Below, in pieces: positions 1-32,552 of a DNA stretch of 64,000 nt. The first letter of the stretch is position 1. Each line of letters begins with the position of its first letter. A program made the translations under genes and the position numbers. The stretch is from contig OX421963.1 of the NCBI GenBank assembly GCA_949128115.1, forward strand, positions 83,027,602-83,091,601. The letters are read 5' to 3'. A model generated the notes under the pieces. That model worked only from the letters and a program-made list of their open reading frames with translations. It had not been told where the DNA came from and did not search any database. Source of the DNA: Anaspis maculata. Lineage: Eukaryota > Arthropoda > Insecta > Coleoptera > Scraptiidae.

Positions 1-2529
1 TTACTTCACGCAGAGACAATAATATACATATAACAACAACACGCTGGATGTCAAATAGGTAACTTATTCTAAAACAGTAAAATAAAAGATAAGAGGCAAC
101 AATTGGTTTGCCCATCAACGAGTCTTGAACGCATGAGCTTCGGGACAACCGCAACGATCAGCAGGATCTTGATGATCTGGACCAACTGACAACGTTGGTG
201 AAGACGCCGATTGGACGGTAAGGTAGTGAACTGATTTGGTACCTTTGAACATTCCAGAAGCTCACCATACGCTCTGGCATCTGGACAGACGAGAGAAATA
301 GGGCCGAGATGGTCACTTCAACGAAGTTGGCGATTACTGACAGTTGCTATCAACCAAAGGCGGCGCGGCGTTCTAGGAGTGGCGTCCAGCGCCGCTTTCC
401 TTAATTTTGGTTCTTGAGGCACATCACATGACTGGTGGTACTGCTCGCCATCAACAGGAACAGCAGATGAACACTGAATCGCTACTCGGCCGATGGTTAT
501 TGGATCTTTTTTTTGCAGAATCCGCCGGAGCCTCCGAAAATAACAACCAACTCTTTTTTTTTTTTTTTTTGGCTCCCCTGGTTTCATTATTTTGTATCGC
601 CAAGTCGATTTTTCAAACCGTAACAGGTTTTGTACGGTCAGCAATTGGAGGACCAACTTTGAAGCCGGTCCAGCACAGTCGAATCTCCCCTACCAGTCTA
701 GTTTCATTGAAGACGGTCAATGGACATATTTTGTGACGACGTGTTGATGTGCCATGTCACGTTAAATATTCACCTGCTGGGCTTGTTACGATGATGAATA
801 TTCCATCCAATATAAATATTCAGTTGTGTAGGTAGACTTTGCCGTACAGTGCCAAATAATCTACACAATGTTAACCTTCAATTAATTAGAATGAATGCAA
901 TTTGAAATTCCTGAGCTTATGGCGTGAAATTAAATTTCGGCCGAGCAGCTATACGAATGGGGTTCTTTCCAATTATGTCCGGTTTGATTAACGGGCGAAG
1001 AATTAAACAACAGCAGGTACTATAGCACCGGCAGAACCAAAAGTCTACACAAACTCTCCTAATTTTCTTCAATACTTTCTTGTTTGTCTCGCAAGGTCCG
1101 GCTTTTCCGTATCTTACACATGCTTGAATGAGGTCTTTCCTGCGTAATTTTTTGATGAACAATGTTCATCATCGTAATATACTATGGGGAAAGAGCATGA
1201 CGCAACTTGCAGGAGGAGCTCGAGGAGCGGCAAACTTGAGTGGTGGAACTTCATGGGATGTAAGGATTTTCTCGATTGTCTACATTGAGCCTTGTTGGAA
1301 ACTCAGCCAAAACTTATACAACTCTACTTTTCCCTAGTACTCAACTTGTTCTCTACCACTGCTCTACTGCAAGCCGAACAAATGCACCCGACAACTTCTT
1401 TACACGGGCATTGGCGTTTTCTGCAAATGTTGTTTCACCAAACGCGTACAATCGCACAAACGGCCACATTGTCCGAAACAGCCCTTTGCATAAACCAGCC
1501 ATTCACATTCTGCTAAGCCCGCGCGTCGTCCTGTTTTTCTTCGCGTCTCTCCGAGATCGCGCGCGTATCTTCCTCGTGTCCTTACGAGATGAGATGCTGC
1601 CAGCTAAATTTAATTAAAACGGGAGCAGGAATTCCCCTTTAATACGAGCTTGATATTGTAAACCTACATTTGCATATTAATGCTTCCGCAAAAACCACGC
1701 TCTGTGCGATGCGAAATTTCATCGAGTCCTGCGTTTGACTCTCCGAAACCAGACATTGCATTTTGTGCATCACAGCGGAATATGTACAAAATTTAAAAAC
1801 ACGTAGCTTTGATGTGCATCTGTTACCCAATGTCACTTTGCATACCAAGCGCATAAAATCGCACTGAAATTGGAAAAACGCATATTTTTACACGAACGGT
1901 ATTACGGCTGGGGATACAGACTTGAATCCATTTCTGGATACCTCTAATTGATTATTGTCCACTCACCGGTGCCCAAACCGTTCCACAAACGCATTCAATG
2001 CAAATTCAATTTGACGGTCATTGTGTGCCTGATTCGGTTACATGATAATTACTTGCATATATGTGTACGTCGCGTACTCCATTAGTTTTGTACTAGGGCC
2101 AGCACTGGAGTACAGGGTGAACGGTGTAAAGGTCAGTTTTGATTGAAGACCCGTGAAGGCCCATCATTTGGCCAACGTCAAAGAGATACGTCGGTTAATT
2201 ACAGTAAATTCTATATTCGCATTCCTTTGATGTTCAGAGCATACCTGTCTGGTTTTTCTGCTGCAGTCGTACAACGCAATGCATCAGCATTTTTGTTCGG
2301 TTCATTTGTGTCGTCGGCAATGGAAATGCGGCGGTGTGTTAACGAAATGGCTTGCGGTGACGCGATTTCATTTCGGGATTAGCCACAGATTCCAGAGCCA
2401 GCAGAACCCGTGCCAGACCCCCCTTGTTCCGTACCCGAAACCTCGAGTTTTGTGAGGCTACCATAATGGAGAGCGCGCAAACACGATTACGTTGTATACT
2501 GTTGAGGGCTGGTGTGCAACATACAATCC
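1..2529. other. AT-rich sequence, no gene recognised
   Basis: Short open frames occur on both strands but none shows a conserved motif. A run of about 20 T lies near 553-570. If the calcineurin gene continues leftwards, this is intronic. I searched for the missing metallophosphatase motifs (GDxHG, GDYVDRG, RGNHE) and did not see them. Confidence 0.5.
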
Positions 2530-2645
2530 CAGTGAATTAATTTCGGTTGGAACTATCCACCGGGGCACTAATTAAGAGACTTTCGGAAGTCCCGTATGAA
2601 TACATCTATTGCAAGTTCCTTATTGCTAAGTTCAGGTCATGAGTT
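2530..2645 (-). repeat. LTR-like block, copy 1
   Basis: This block is similar to 7158-7275 in direct orientation. Shared words include CGGTTGGAAC, CACCGGG, GCACTAATTAA/GCACTGATTAA and CCCGTATgAATACA/CCCGTATAAATACA. On the minus strand the 7158 copy carries AATAAA followed by a U5-like tail, which suggests LTR ends of a minus-strand element. The gypsy pol remnant between the two copies has the same orientation. The assignment is inferred. Confidence 0.4.
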
Positions 2646-2929
2646 ACGGTTTTCACGTCAAGTCACGATTGTAGACGACTTAGTAGACAACAAAAAAAAA
2701 ACAATAACAATTTTTGATGCAATAAGCATTTGGCAGAATAATCTTTTCCATTGTTCCTTTTTACTTCCCGAATTCCATAGTAGAAGGTAATATTCAATCG
2801 CTATAACAAACATGTGTCTTCAATATCTATCTTGCGTGTTGACGACAAATGGTCAAATGCTGAGCTCTAGGAGACAAATATTTGTACAACCAGATGAAAG
2901 CAAATATCCCCTCACATCGATACTGATAG

Positions 2930-3240
2930 AACATGATAAAGAAACTTCCCGTAATCTTTTTGAGCTATGACGAACACTCCCGCTTAAATTGCAAAGAAAT
3001 TGGACATAAAACACCTTCATGCCCAAACATGATTGAATCTTCAGAAGAAATGCGGACCATAGAAGTAACAGTAAATGCCACCATCGAAGAAGTTGAAGAA
3101 CAGGGGGGAAAAGTAGATCTCTCCAAAAAGCAAGTTATAACTAAAGGTGGATTTATACTCGCAGAAAATAAGAATAAAAATAACGATAAGAATAAAAATA
3201 AGAACGGCAACTGCCCATTCATACTCCAGAAATAAAAATA
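2930..3240 (+). pseudogene. LINE ORF1-like fragment with zinc knuckle
   Basis: An open stretch of about 100 codons contains RLNCKEIGHKTPSCPN, with the Cys, Gly-His and Cys of a CCHC zinc knuckle; the first Cys of the motif is lost. Such knuckles occur in the gag-like ORF1 of I/Jockey-type non-LTR retrotransposons. It ends in a low-complexity Asn/Lys tract encoded by AATAAAAATAAG repeats. It lies 5' of an endonuclease fragment of the same orientation (5105-5340), so both probably derive from one LINE. Confidence 0.45.
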
Positions 3241-4154
3241 AGAATAAGAAATAGTTTGAAACATTGCTCCTAGGTGTCGCCCGAAGCATTAATATGACAG
3301 TCGTCAAAATTTTCAGTTACAGTTTTTAGCTTTATGCTGTTGTTATTGTTGTTGTTTTCCTACTTGTTTTGTTTGGTGTCATACAATATCACTAATCTGT
3401 AATAATACTTGAATAGGTAGATATCCAAAAGAATTTTTTACATCGCATTATTTCAAATTAATATCATGTGTAGTGTAGGTATCTACTTCTCAATCTAAAT
3501 TATTGCAGTAATAGACAATTATATTATAGTTATATGTGAACTTGTGAGGATAATTGGTAAATGGCGCCACGTTTGGACCGCCGTTACAAACAACCCATGG
3601 GAGTTTCTCGCCTACCCAAACACAGGGGGTTTCAGGCAACTCTTGCTACATCGATGTACTGCGGATTGCATGAAAGCAGCCCCCATCGTCATCGGCAAAG
3701 CTCGACTGCGCTCGTCACTCGTTCGGCTTGTCTTCGAGCAGAAGTTGAAAATATTCAACTTGTTATTTTTATTCTTGAATTTCTTGGGCAGTAGCGGCGA
3801 TAAGTATTTTTTGGGAGGGGCTAGGATCTCGTCATTAACGGAAGGAAACACAAGCTACGGAAGGCTTTAAAACACATTGTAGAATATTATTCTACATAAT
3901 TTAACCGCGTAACTTGATTAATCAATAACATTGAGGATGATTTGTGCAGAATTTAGGAAACATTTTGACCTCAAAGACTCTTTTACGCCGCCACTGTCGC
4001 CATATCTGCGCATCTTCAATACGCAACAGTGAATGGGAAGTTGGAATTCCTTATTCTTATTGTTATTTCTTATTTTCATTTTTAAATTTTCTAATTTTTA
4101 TTCTAATTGTTATTTTTATTCTTATTCTTATTTTGTGCGAGTATAAATCCACCT
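3145..4154. repeat. Inverted repeat pair around about 0.8 kb
   Basis: The segment 3145-3245, including the AATAAAAATAAGAAT tract and the words for GGATTTATACTCG, recurs inverted at about 4030-4154. The 0.8 kb between the arms has no recognised gene. The arms include part of the LINE ORF1 fragment, so the inversion happened after that LINE inserted or as part of its insertion. Confidence 0.55.
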
Positions 4155-4536
4155 CAAGACCCAGTCTTTAACTGAAGAGTTAGAGAACGGCGAAATATTT
4201 GTTGTCTCCAAACGGAAACAGGGCAAAGAAATTCAAACAATAACAACCAACTCCAACCCCGGACATCCCAAAACATGAAGCTGAATATAAGAAAATTACA
4301 TCTTCGAGAACCAAAAAACTTTTGATGAACTACTGGAACTGTGACCACCCTGTTCGAAAACTCCACTCTGTTGTAACCGTTGAATCACGACGAAGCAATA
4401 ACTTTCTTCCAAAACATCATGGGATCTCAGGTCCCACTGACTATCGCCTAAGATTATACGGAAGACATACCAACACTACTAGATCATGAAAATAATGTCG
4501 AAAATAATACCATTCATATACCATTTGATACCAAAA

Positions 4537-4980
4537 TATATACCATTTTGCAAAGTTCGGCCTAATGACGAAGATACAGCCCTCCAAAGTTCACTTTTTT
4601 CGGATTTCAAAAATTTGTAGCTCAGGAACGTTTCGACAAATTCAGATTTAATTCAGCAAAAACTGGTTTGTCATTATTATCTATCAACCTGTCAAATTTG
4701 AAAAGAATCCAACCAGTGGTGTAGGAGTTATGAGGGTCAATAATTTAGAAGCATCCGAAGAAAAGTTGACTTAAGGTGACCCCTCATAACTTCTACGCCA
4801 CTGATTGAATCCTCTTCAAATTTGGCAGGTTGATTAATAATTATGACAAACCAGCTTATGCTGAATTAAAGCTGAATTTGTCGGAACGTTCCTGAGTTAC
4901 ACATTTTTGAAATTTGAAAAAAGTGAACTTTGGAGGGCTATATCTTCGTTGTCAGGCCGAACTTTGCAAAATGATATATA
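4537..4980. mobile_element. Foldback element, 444 bp
   Basis: The arms 4537-4739 and 4777-4980 are near-perfect reverse complements around a centre at 4758. They share TATATACC..., the CAAAGTTCGGCCT words and GTTATGAGGGTCA/TGACCCCTCATAAC. The spacer is 37 bp and there is no coding capacity. It reads as a non-autonomous foldback or long-TIR MITE. It interrupts the LINE remnant that resumes at 5063. Confidence 0.75.
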
Positions 4981-5062
4981 GGTTTTCGTCATATTTTGAT
5001 GAGATCTACCCACAGTTAATTTTTTTGCTATCATCCCTGAAACACCCTAACTATATACAATA

Positions 5063-5340
5063 ATGAACCTCATGATGAAACAGATCCACGGAGATCAGGC
5101 CAAAATGGACCGAAGTGACCCGACCTTCATTTTGCAGTGGAATATAAATGGGCTTTACAGCAAACTAGCCGATCTCAATCTAATCGTAGCAGAGAGGACC
5201 ATCCAAGAAACAAACTTCAAGAAAAACTTCCACCACCAAATGAAGGGCTAAGAGTTCCAATCTCACTTAAGATCAGAGATGACCATTTCAATTTCAAGTT
5301 CCCAAATTTGAATACGCACTAACGGTGTTCCTAAGACCGA
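5063..5340 (+). pseudogene. Non-LTR retrotransposon (I/Jockey-like) endonuclease fragment
   Basis: The translation contains ILQWNINGLYSKLADLNLIV and then IQETNFKKNFHHQMKG. This is the start of the apurinic/apyrimidinic-type endonuclease domain of LINE ORF2, including the catalytic E of QET. The segment that normally lies between the two, about ten residues (PDVxCL-type), is deleted. The frame decays after 5251. No reverse transcriptase follows. The copy is old and truncated. Confidence 0.7.
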
Positions 5341-5430
5341 GAGGAGGCTTTCGGTTTGACAACCACTGTGGCCATCGCCCGAAATATCATTGTACCGTAC
5401 GGAACAAAATACTGCATATATCCCATACAC

Positions 5431-5618
5431 TTTCTATTTTCAGTAGAATGATTTTTTGGAGCAAAAATTAAGTGACATGCCGGAGCGCTGGGAGAATACG
5501 ACCGATGGCTCCTGATAATTTCGCTCCAAAACTCAGCAGGTGCCATCAGCCGTAGTCGTAGCCCCCCAGCTTGTCACTTTATTTTTGCTCCAAAAAGTCA
5601 TTCTACTGAAAATAGAAA
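5431..5618. mobile_element. Foldback element, 188 bp
   Basis: The ends TTTCTATTTTCAGTAGAATG and its reverse complement bound arms of about 65 bp that include TTTGGAGCAAAAAT and AGTGACA on both sides. The centre near 5525 is diverged. There is no coding capacity. It is MITE-like and lies just after the LINE fragment. Confidence 0.7.
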
Positions 5619-6239
5619 TCAAAATAGAAAAATTTTGTCATTGGAAAAAAACCGACAACTTCATTGCAGTTATGGCCTAATAGAATGATAGGCTTGGTTT
5701 CTGGCTTTATAGTAAATGTACTACGTAGGTAAGGGCTCCTTTATGGCTATGTCACATTTTTTGGAGTTTCAAAAATTTTGATGTATGTAATACAGTGCTC
5801 CTGACAGTACATACGGATTCAATGAACGCTGTGCAGTCTTGTCAAACATACCCTGCCAAGCCAACTACATCGTCCAGGCCATCCAAGAAGATATTGAAAA
5901 GCTGAGAAGTACTAATGGCAGGTTACACTCTTTTGGGTACCATCGATGTTGGCATCCTCGAAAAAGACATTGCGGACTACGAGCTTAACACGCAACACTT
6001 TCATCCAACTTCACCCAAGACGAGGTTATGGTTCACCACGACACCAAAAAAGCCTCAAACTCATAGTGTGAGACCAATGGAATCTGGCAGACGGACCCAA
6101 AGTATTTCTTTAGACCTTCTTTCAGTCGCGGGCCGACGCAATCGGAGCTGATCAGCATAAGCTCGATTAAGGCGGCCTCTAGCTCCTTCCAAGAGGACGT
6201 TGTAGATGACACCTTCAATACTCTCAATGACCTGACCTG

Positions 6240-7070
6240 AAGCCCACTGGAAACGATTTTCCGTATGCTTCTGGCAAAAATAAATAGTTCACGCGGAATG
6301 TAACTTCTGTCTTTTGCACCATGATTCCGGTCGAACTGCTTTGCTTGCTTCTTGTTGATGTTAAAATTATTATACGGTGTTTTCGGTGGCTTCGAATCTG
6401 GTCTAACAAGGTCCAGGGTTGTTCTCAGTTATCTTCCAAACAGCAATGATGCCGGGGAGCTTTGTCCAGCATTCGAATTGTGCGTAGTTCTATACCAAGC
6501 AAGGAAGGTGTTCAGATGTTTTCCAGGCTGTCCCCCTCTTCAAATTTCTTGACGGCGCGCTTGAAAGTACCAACAAAACGCTCCGCTAGCCCACTTGATC
6601 GGGGATGGAAGGGTGGAGTACGCCAGTGGTTCATTCCATTTGAAATACAAAATGATACTCCTTTGAGGAAAACTGGCTCCCGTTATCCTATACCAACGCT
6701 CCTGGAAGTCCAAATCTTGCAAAAATCTGGTCTAAAATCTTGATGGTCTGTTTTGGCGTGATGGTGTGGTGTTAAGAAGAAGTGTCGGCCACAGTCAAGT
6801 ACCACTCGCCGTTAATTGGGCCAGCGTAATCGATATGAATCCGCTAACACGGTTCATCAGGCACCTTCACAAACTCTTCAATATTGTTATCAATTCTTGG
6901 CCAATACACACTCGATCTCGCAAACGCCGTCTTCCGTTCCATTCTTTGGTGTCTTTAAGATGCTTGCCTGGAACTTCCTTGGAATGACAACTCTATCCAT
7001 GAACTGGTTCGACTTGATGTGCTCGATCCTGAAGTCGTATGCTAGGAGTGTTGAAGCCCACTCTTAACCT
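6240..7070 (-). pseudogene. Ty3/gypsy pol remnant: RNase H end and integrase
   Basis: Reading the minus strand from 7070 leftwards gives LLAYDFRIEHIKSNQFMD (end of RNase H), a spacer like the integrase zinc-binding region, IHIDYAGPINGEWYLTV (start of the integrase catalytic core with its first Asp), and SSGLAERFVGTFKRAVKKFE, TFLAWYRTT-like and LLFGR*LRTTLDL segments (integrase core and C-terminal end). Several frameshifts and stops separate the blocks, so it is dead. Reverse transcriptase, protease and gag are absent here. The order and orientation are those of Ty3/gypsy pol. Confidence 0.8.
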
Positions 7071-7157
7071 TACTGACATTTTAATGCATTTCATTCTTTC
7101 ATAGCTGTCGATAGCCTAAGAGGCTGATCAGCTCTCTTATTTCAATTGTGAAAAAAT

Positions 7158-7600
7158 TTAGTGAAATAATTCCGGTTGGAACGACCACCGGGCACTGATT
7201 AACAAAATTTATTGGAGCCCCGTATAAATACACCTAATATAAGCTTCTTTTTGATAAATCTGGCATTCTGATCATTCTCAATTTCAGCTTCCGTCAGTTC
7301 ATGCAGATTTATCCAGCTATAGTTTTTTTTGGAACAGACAAAATATCGGAATATCCGCAGAGACCAAACAAACACCGAATCATAACAGCTGCCAACATCA
7401 AATAAAACTACTATGATAAAGAACACTTTATCAGTTCGAATCGATTTAGTTCGCTTGAAAATCCAGGGTGCAACGCCTGGATGAACTCTAGCATCGAGCC
7501 AATCTAGCACTTTTTTCCGGGCACTCGCATTATCCGTATATGAATATTCACCAGCTCGCACCTGTGAGCACCATCACGCAAAACCACGAAGAAGTTATAC
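7158..7600 (-). repeat. LTR-like block, copy 2
   Basis: This is the partner of 2530-2645. On the minus strand the block holds CCAATAAAT and then GCCCGGTGGTCGTTCCAACC towards the gypsy pol remnant, as expected for R-U5 of a 5' LTR. The right boundary is not defined. No primer-binding site is recognisable between it and the pol remnant, so that piece is deleted or diverged. Confidence 0.35.
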
Positions 7601-8380
7601 TGGAACAATTGAAGCATGAAAACCTTCCCGCCTGACAGTGCTTCGCATACAAAACAATACTGCCTTGTTAATTAAAATGGGCGCATCTGCTTGAAATTTT
7701 TCATGAGGAAATCAACTAATTCAGCCGATCTGTTTCTCTTATCTCACACAAATGGCCGATTTACATAATATACGCTTATCTTTTTAGCCGGCTTTCTGGC
7801 TATGCAGTCACTATGTTTTGTCATTGTCATCTCACCACACACTCAGATCTGAAATATGCTTTGAACTCCATATTGTACAAAACTACCAGACTGTTTCCAA
7901 TTAACATGGTGGAATAGCTCAATGTAGAAGAAAAGCAGACGCATATTCAATTTATCCACTTTTCCAAGTCTTTGTGCGCTGTAACGAACGAAATTGCCCG
8001 TGAATTTCAGTTTTTTTGCGCTTCAAGCTTTTGTCCGGACAACAATTTATCCGACGCAGAAATAATCCTCAGCGCGCAACACCCAGCAAAAGCCATTTTC
8101 CATGCAGATGCAATCGCCGAGAATGGCTTTACACTTTAGTATTTCTCTCTCTGATGGGAAGAACGCCCCGGAAAAAGCTGTTGAGCTTATATTCTCGGTT
8201 AAATGTTGCAGCACATTGTTAAAATTGCTATGTAGTGGCATCAGACGCGATGAAGCTGCTGCCTGGCTCCGGATTTAAATAATGTCTGTGTCACTCTTGC
8301 GTTGCCGAGCGCGTGTGGGTCGTTTTGTGATTTCGTGCTTTTAGTTAAATAACATTGTTTTTTCTTGTTCTCGTTTGCAG
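7601..8380. other. Intron sequence, nothing recognised
   Basis: This is sequence upstream of the first visible calcineurin exon. It contains only short open frames. The last bases form the polypyrimidine tract and acceptor at 8380. Confidence 0.5.
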
Positions 8381-29595
<21,215 letters not shown>

Positions 29596-29633
29596 GCTAT
29601 ACTTAAATAGGACATCACATTGGCCGTGTGCAG

Positions 29634-31028
29634 GTATATTTACTTTTTTTTTTAATTGAAATTGTAAAAAGGTTCTTGAATCTTGCATGCTCTGCTAACA
29701 CGTCTCTCCAAATTGGCGTATGAGAAGTTCCCTGTGGTTAAAGCTTCTTAGCTCAAGATAATCGCCAATTCATTCTACGATTGTCCTGTTGCAGTTAAAT
29801 AACTGCGTGATTGAGTAGATGATACATGGTAACATAAATCATTTCTTGCTGAAAGAACAGTGACGTTTGAAGTGTAACAGTCATTCTTCGTGGAAAAAAA
29901 ATCATAAAAAGCTTTCAAGGCTTGATGGTGATAATCATGGTTTCCCAGCACGGATTTTAGGACACTTTTATTTGTATGATCAGTGCAATCGGTGGCAGGC
30001 TGTCAGCTACCTGGCGGGAGTTTTTGTTCAAGATTGGAAACGGTTTTGACACATTCAAACCTGAAAAGCGGCGAAGAGTAGAGTGACGTCATTTTTCGAC
30101 GCTTGTATCGAAACCTGATTTTCCCGAAAAAGTGTCGCAATGGAAGCACCGACCCTTTACCCGTTCCAGCCAAAAAATTGCACGAAGTCCCAGTTTATCA
30201 GTGTCGCGAGTTGACTTTGGCCTGACACCATTGCCGTAAATTTCGCCGGGTTTCGTGCTCGTTTGCTCTTCAGACGACGCAGTACAGCAATTTCTGGATA
30301 ATCCGAACAAAAAGTTGCCGACTCTTTTCGGATTACGAAAACTTCCCAGATTATCGAATTCATATAGAAATGGGACACAGTGAAGCACAATGTGGAACGA
30401 TTACCTAAACATACACATACGCAATGGCCTTCATTCAAAGGAGAAGAAAATCTCAAACATAAGTAAAATAACGACAAACTTGAGCATCTTACAGTTCTAA
30501 GATGCACAAGTGATAGTTCGGATTACATAATGCAAGATCTATGGAGTTCGGATTATGTATATCAGCATATAATTTTACTCTTTTGGGGTGTTCGGATTAT
30601 AGGATAGGGTATATTCCAGATTATAGAGGGTTCGAATTATTCATACATTACTGATTAGTGATTACTAGTAGGTACTCTAATTGCACATTTCCAATCGGAG
30701 AAACATATTACAAAATTTCTGCCTTCTACTATATAATTATCACTGAGTTTGGATTTTTGGATGTCTTGACTAGATCATGTATAGGCAACCAATTAAACAT
30801 TTATAAGAATAATGAAGTTGTTACTTGTCCACTAAGGTTTTTTCGAGGCACTTGATGGTTTATTACTAAACAAGTTCGGTTAAGTTGATGATTTATAGAT
30901 ATAAATTGAACACTGTTAATTAATATTAACTTACTTGAGCAATGTTTTGATGGTTTTAAAAGGGCGGTACCAGGGAAATGCATTCAATACGCTTGAAATT
31001 GTATATTGATAATTTTTCATGTTCCATA
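29634..31028. other. Downstream of calcineurin stop; no gene recognised
   Basis: If the 3' UTR splice is real, this is the start of its 9.4-kb last intron. The word GTTCGGATTA recurs at about 30516, 30548 and 30590, with degenerate forms nearby, but I could not assign the repeats to a known element. I see no AATAAA in 29596-30640. Confidence 0.45.
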
Positions 31029-32552
31029 TAGGCCAGGCGGTATGTCGGTAAAATCACTACAATCTGGAAAAAACTCCGACCAAAGCTTTTATGGCGTCAA
31101 ACTCTTCGTAAGGTCAGTAGTTATCTACCACTGAGTTTCCGCCCAAAAACGAGTTGTGCTGATTCCTCCACATCTGCGCAAAGGTAAAGGATGCCTCGAA
31201 AGTGCAAAAAGACCTGTTAAACCTCCGTACTTTTTTGTTATATTTGCCTAAATGCAAACGTACAACTCTTACGCAAACATTGGAAGCATCTGTCATCATC
31301 TCTGTGCCAGTCTAACTGTTGAAAAAAAAGATTTCTTTGTGCGGATCAGATAAATCACATTTTATTGTTTTTCCACACAAGAAAACGATGGAGCAACATG
31401 TATTTTGGATGTTTTCTAATGACTTGTACTCACTGAGCCCATCTATGGCATTAAAATTTCAATAACAGCATTTTTGAAGATGTTGCAAGCAAAAAAGTGA
31501 ATAATTTTCACCCGCCTGTTCAGCAGCAATTTTTTCAATTTTACCAAACACCGTTTGCGAAAATTTTATAAGGAATGGAAAGCTCAAACTCTTCTCTAAC
31601 GATATCGTGCCTGGCTTAACCGCGGCACGCACTTAAAAGTCTAAAAAAATTATTTTCTTTTCGAGAGGTCCTGTTTCACCCGTGTGCGGCCGTGCCTACT
31701 TGACATAGACCGGACTGATCACACAAGCTTGGAAATGTACTCTTTTCCAGCTTTAAAACGCGACAATTATTATTGAGACTTTGTACATTGATTATTGAAG
31801 AAATCATACATCATTTTGTCATTATTGGTCGTGTTTCAAAGCTGGAAGAGAGTACATTTCCAAGCTTGTGTAATCAGTCCGGTCTATGTCAAGTAGGCAT
31901 GGCTGCACGCGGGTAAAATAGAACCGCTCAAAAGAAATCAGTTTCCTACACTTTCAAAAAGCGTGTCGCGGTTGAGCCAGATATAATATCATTAGAAAAC
32001 TTTTCCAGCTTGTCATTTCCTATTAAATTTTTGAGAACGGTGTTTGGTAAAATTGAAAAAACTCCTGCTGAACAGGCGGGTAAAAATCATTCACTTCTTT
32101 ACGGGCAACATCTTCAAAAATGCTGTTATTGAAATTTCAACGCCATCAATGAGCTCAGTGAGTACAAGTTATTAGAAAACATCCAAAATACATGTTGCTC
32201 CATCGTTTTCTTGTGTGGAAAAACAATTAAATGTGATTTATCTGACCCGCACAAAGAAATCTTTTTTTTCAACAGTAAGACTGGCACAGAGATGATGACA
32301 AATGCTCCCAATGTTTGCGTTAGAGTTGTAAGTTTGCATTGAGGCAAATAAAATGAAAAAGTACGGGGGTTTAACAGGTCTTTTTGCACCTTCAAGACAT
32401 CCTTTACCTTTGGGCAGATGTGGAGGAATCAGCACAACTCGTTTTTGGGCGGAAACTCAGTGGTAGGTACCTACTGACCTTACGAAGAGTTTGACACCAT
32501 AAAAGCTTTGGTCGGATTTTTTTCTATCCAGAATGACCTACCGCCTGGCCTA
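31029..32552. mobile_element. Foldback element, 1.5 kb
   Basis: The ends TAGGCCAGGCGGTA and TACCGCCTGGCCTA bound two arms of about 740 bp around a centre near 31790. The inner words TTGGAAATGTACTCT and AGAGTACATTTCCAA are shared. The four bases CATA lie directly outside both ends and may be a target duplication. Small substitutions between the arms are frequent. The minus-strand frames in the two arms are mirror copies and encode nothing recognised. Confidence 0.8.

Noticed and set aside
318..656. 112-codon minus-strand frame with a Lys run
   Set aside because: The Lys run is the complement of a long T tract; the rest has no recognisable motif.
2965..3307. Minus-strand Phe/Leu-rich frames that look like membrane proteins
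   Set aside because: They are antisense readings of the AATAAAAATAAG tract of the LINE fragment.
1..8380. Missing N-terminal calcineurin exons
   Set aside because: Looked for the GDxHG, GDYVDRG and RGNHE motif regions on the plus strand and found none; they are assumed to lie left of the window.
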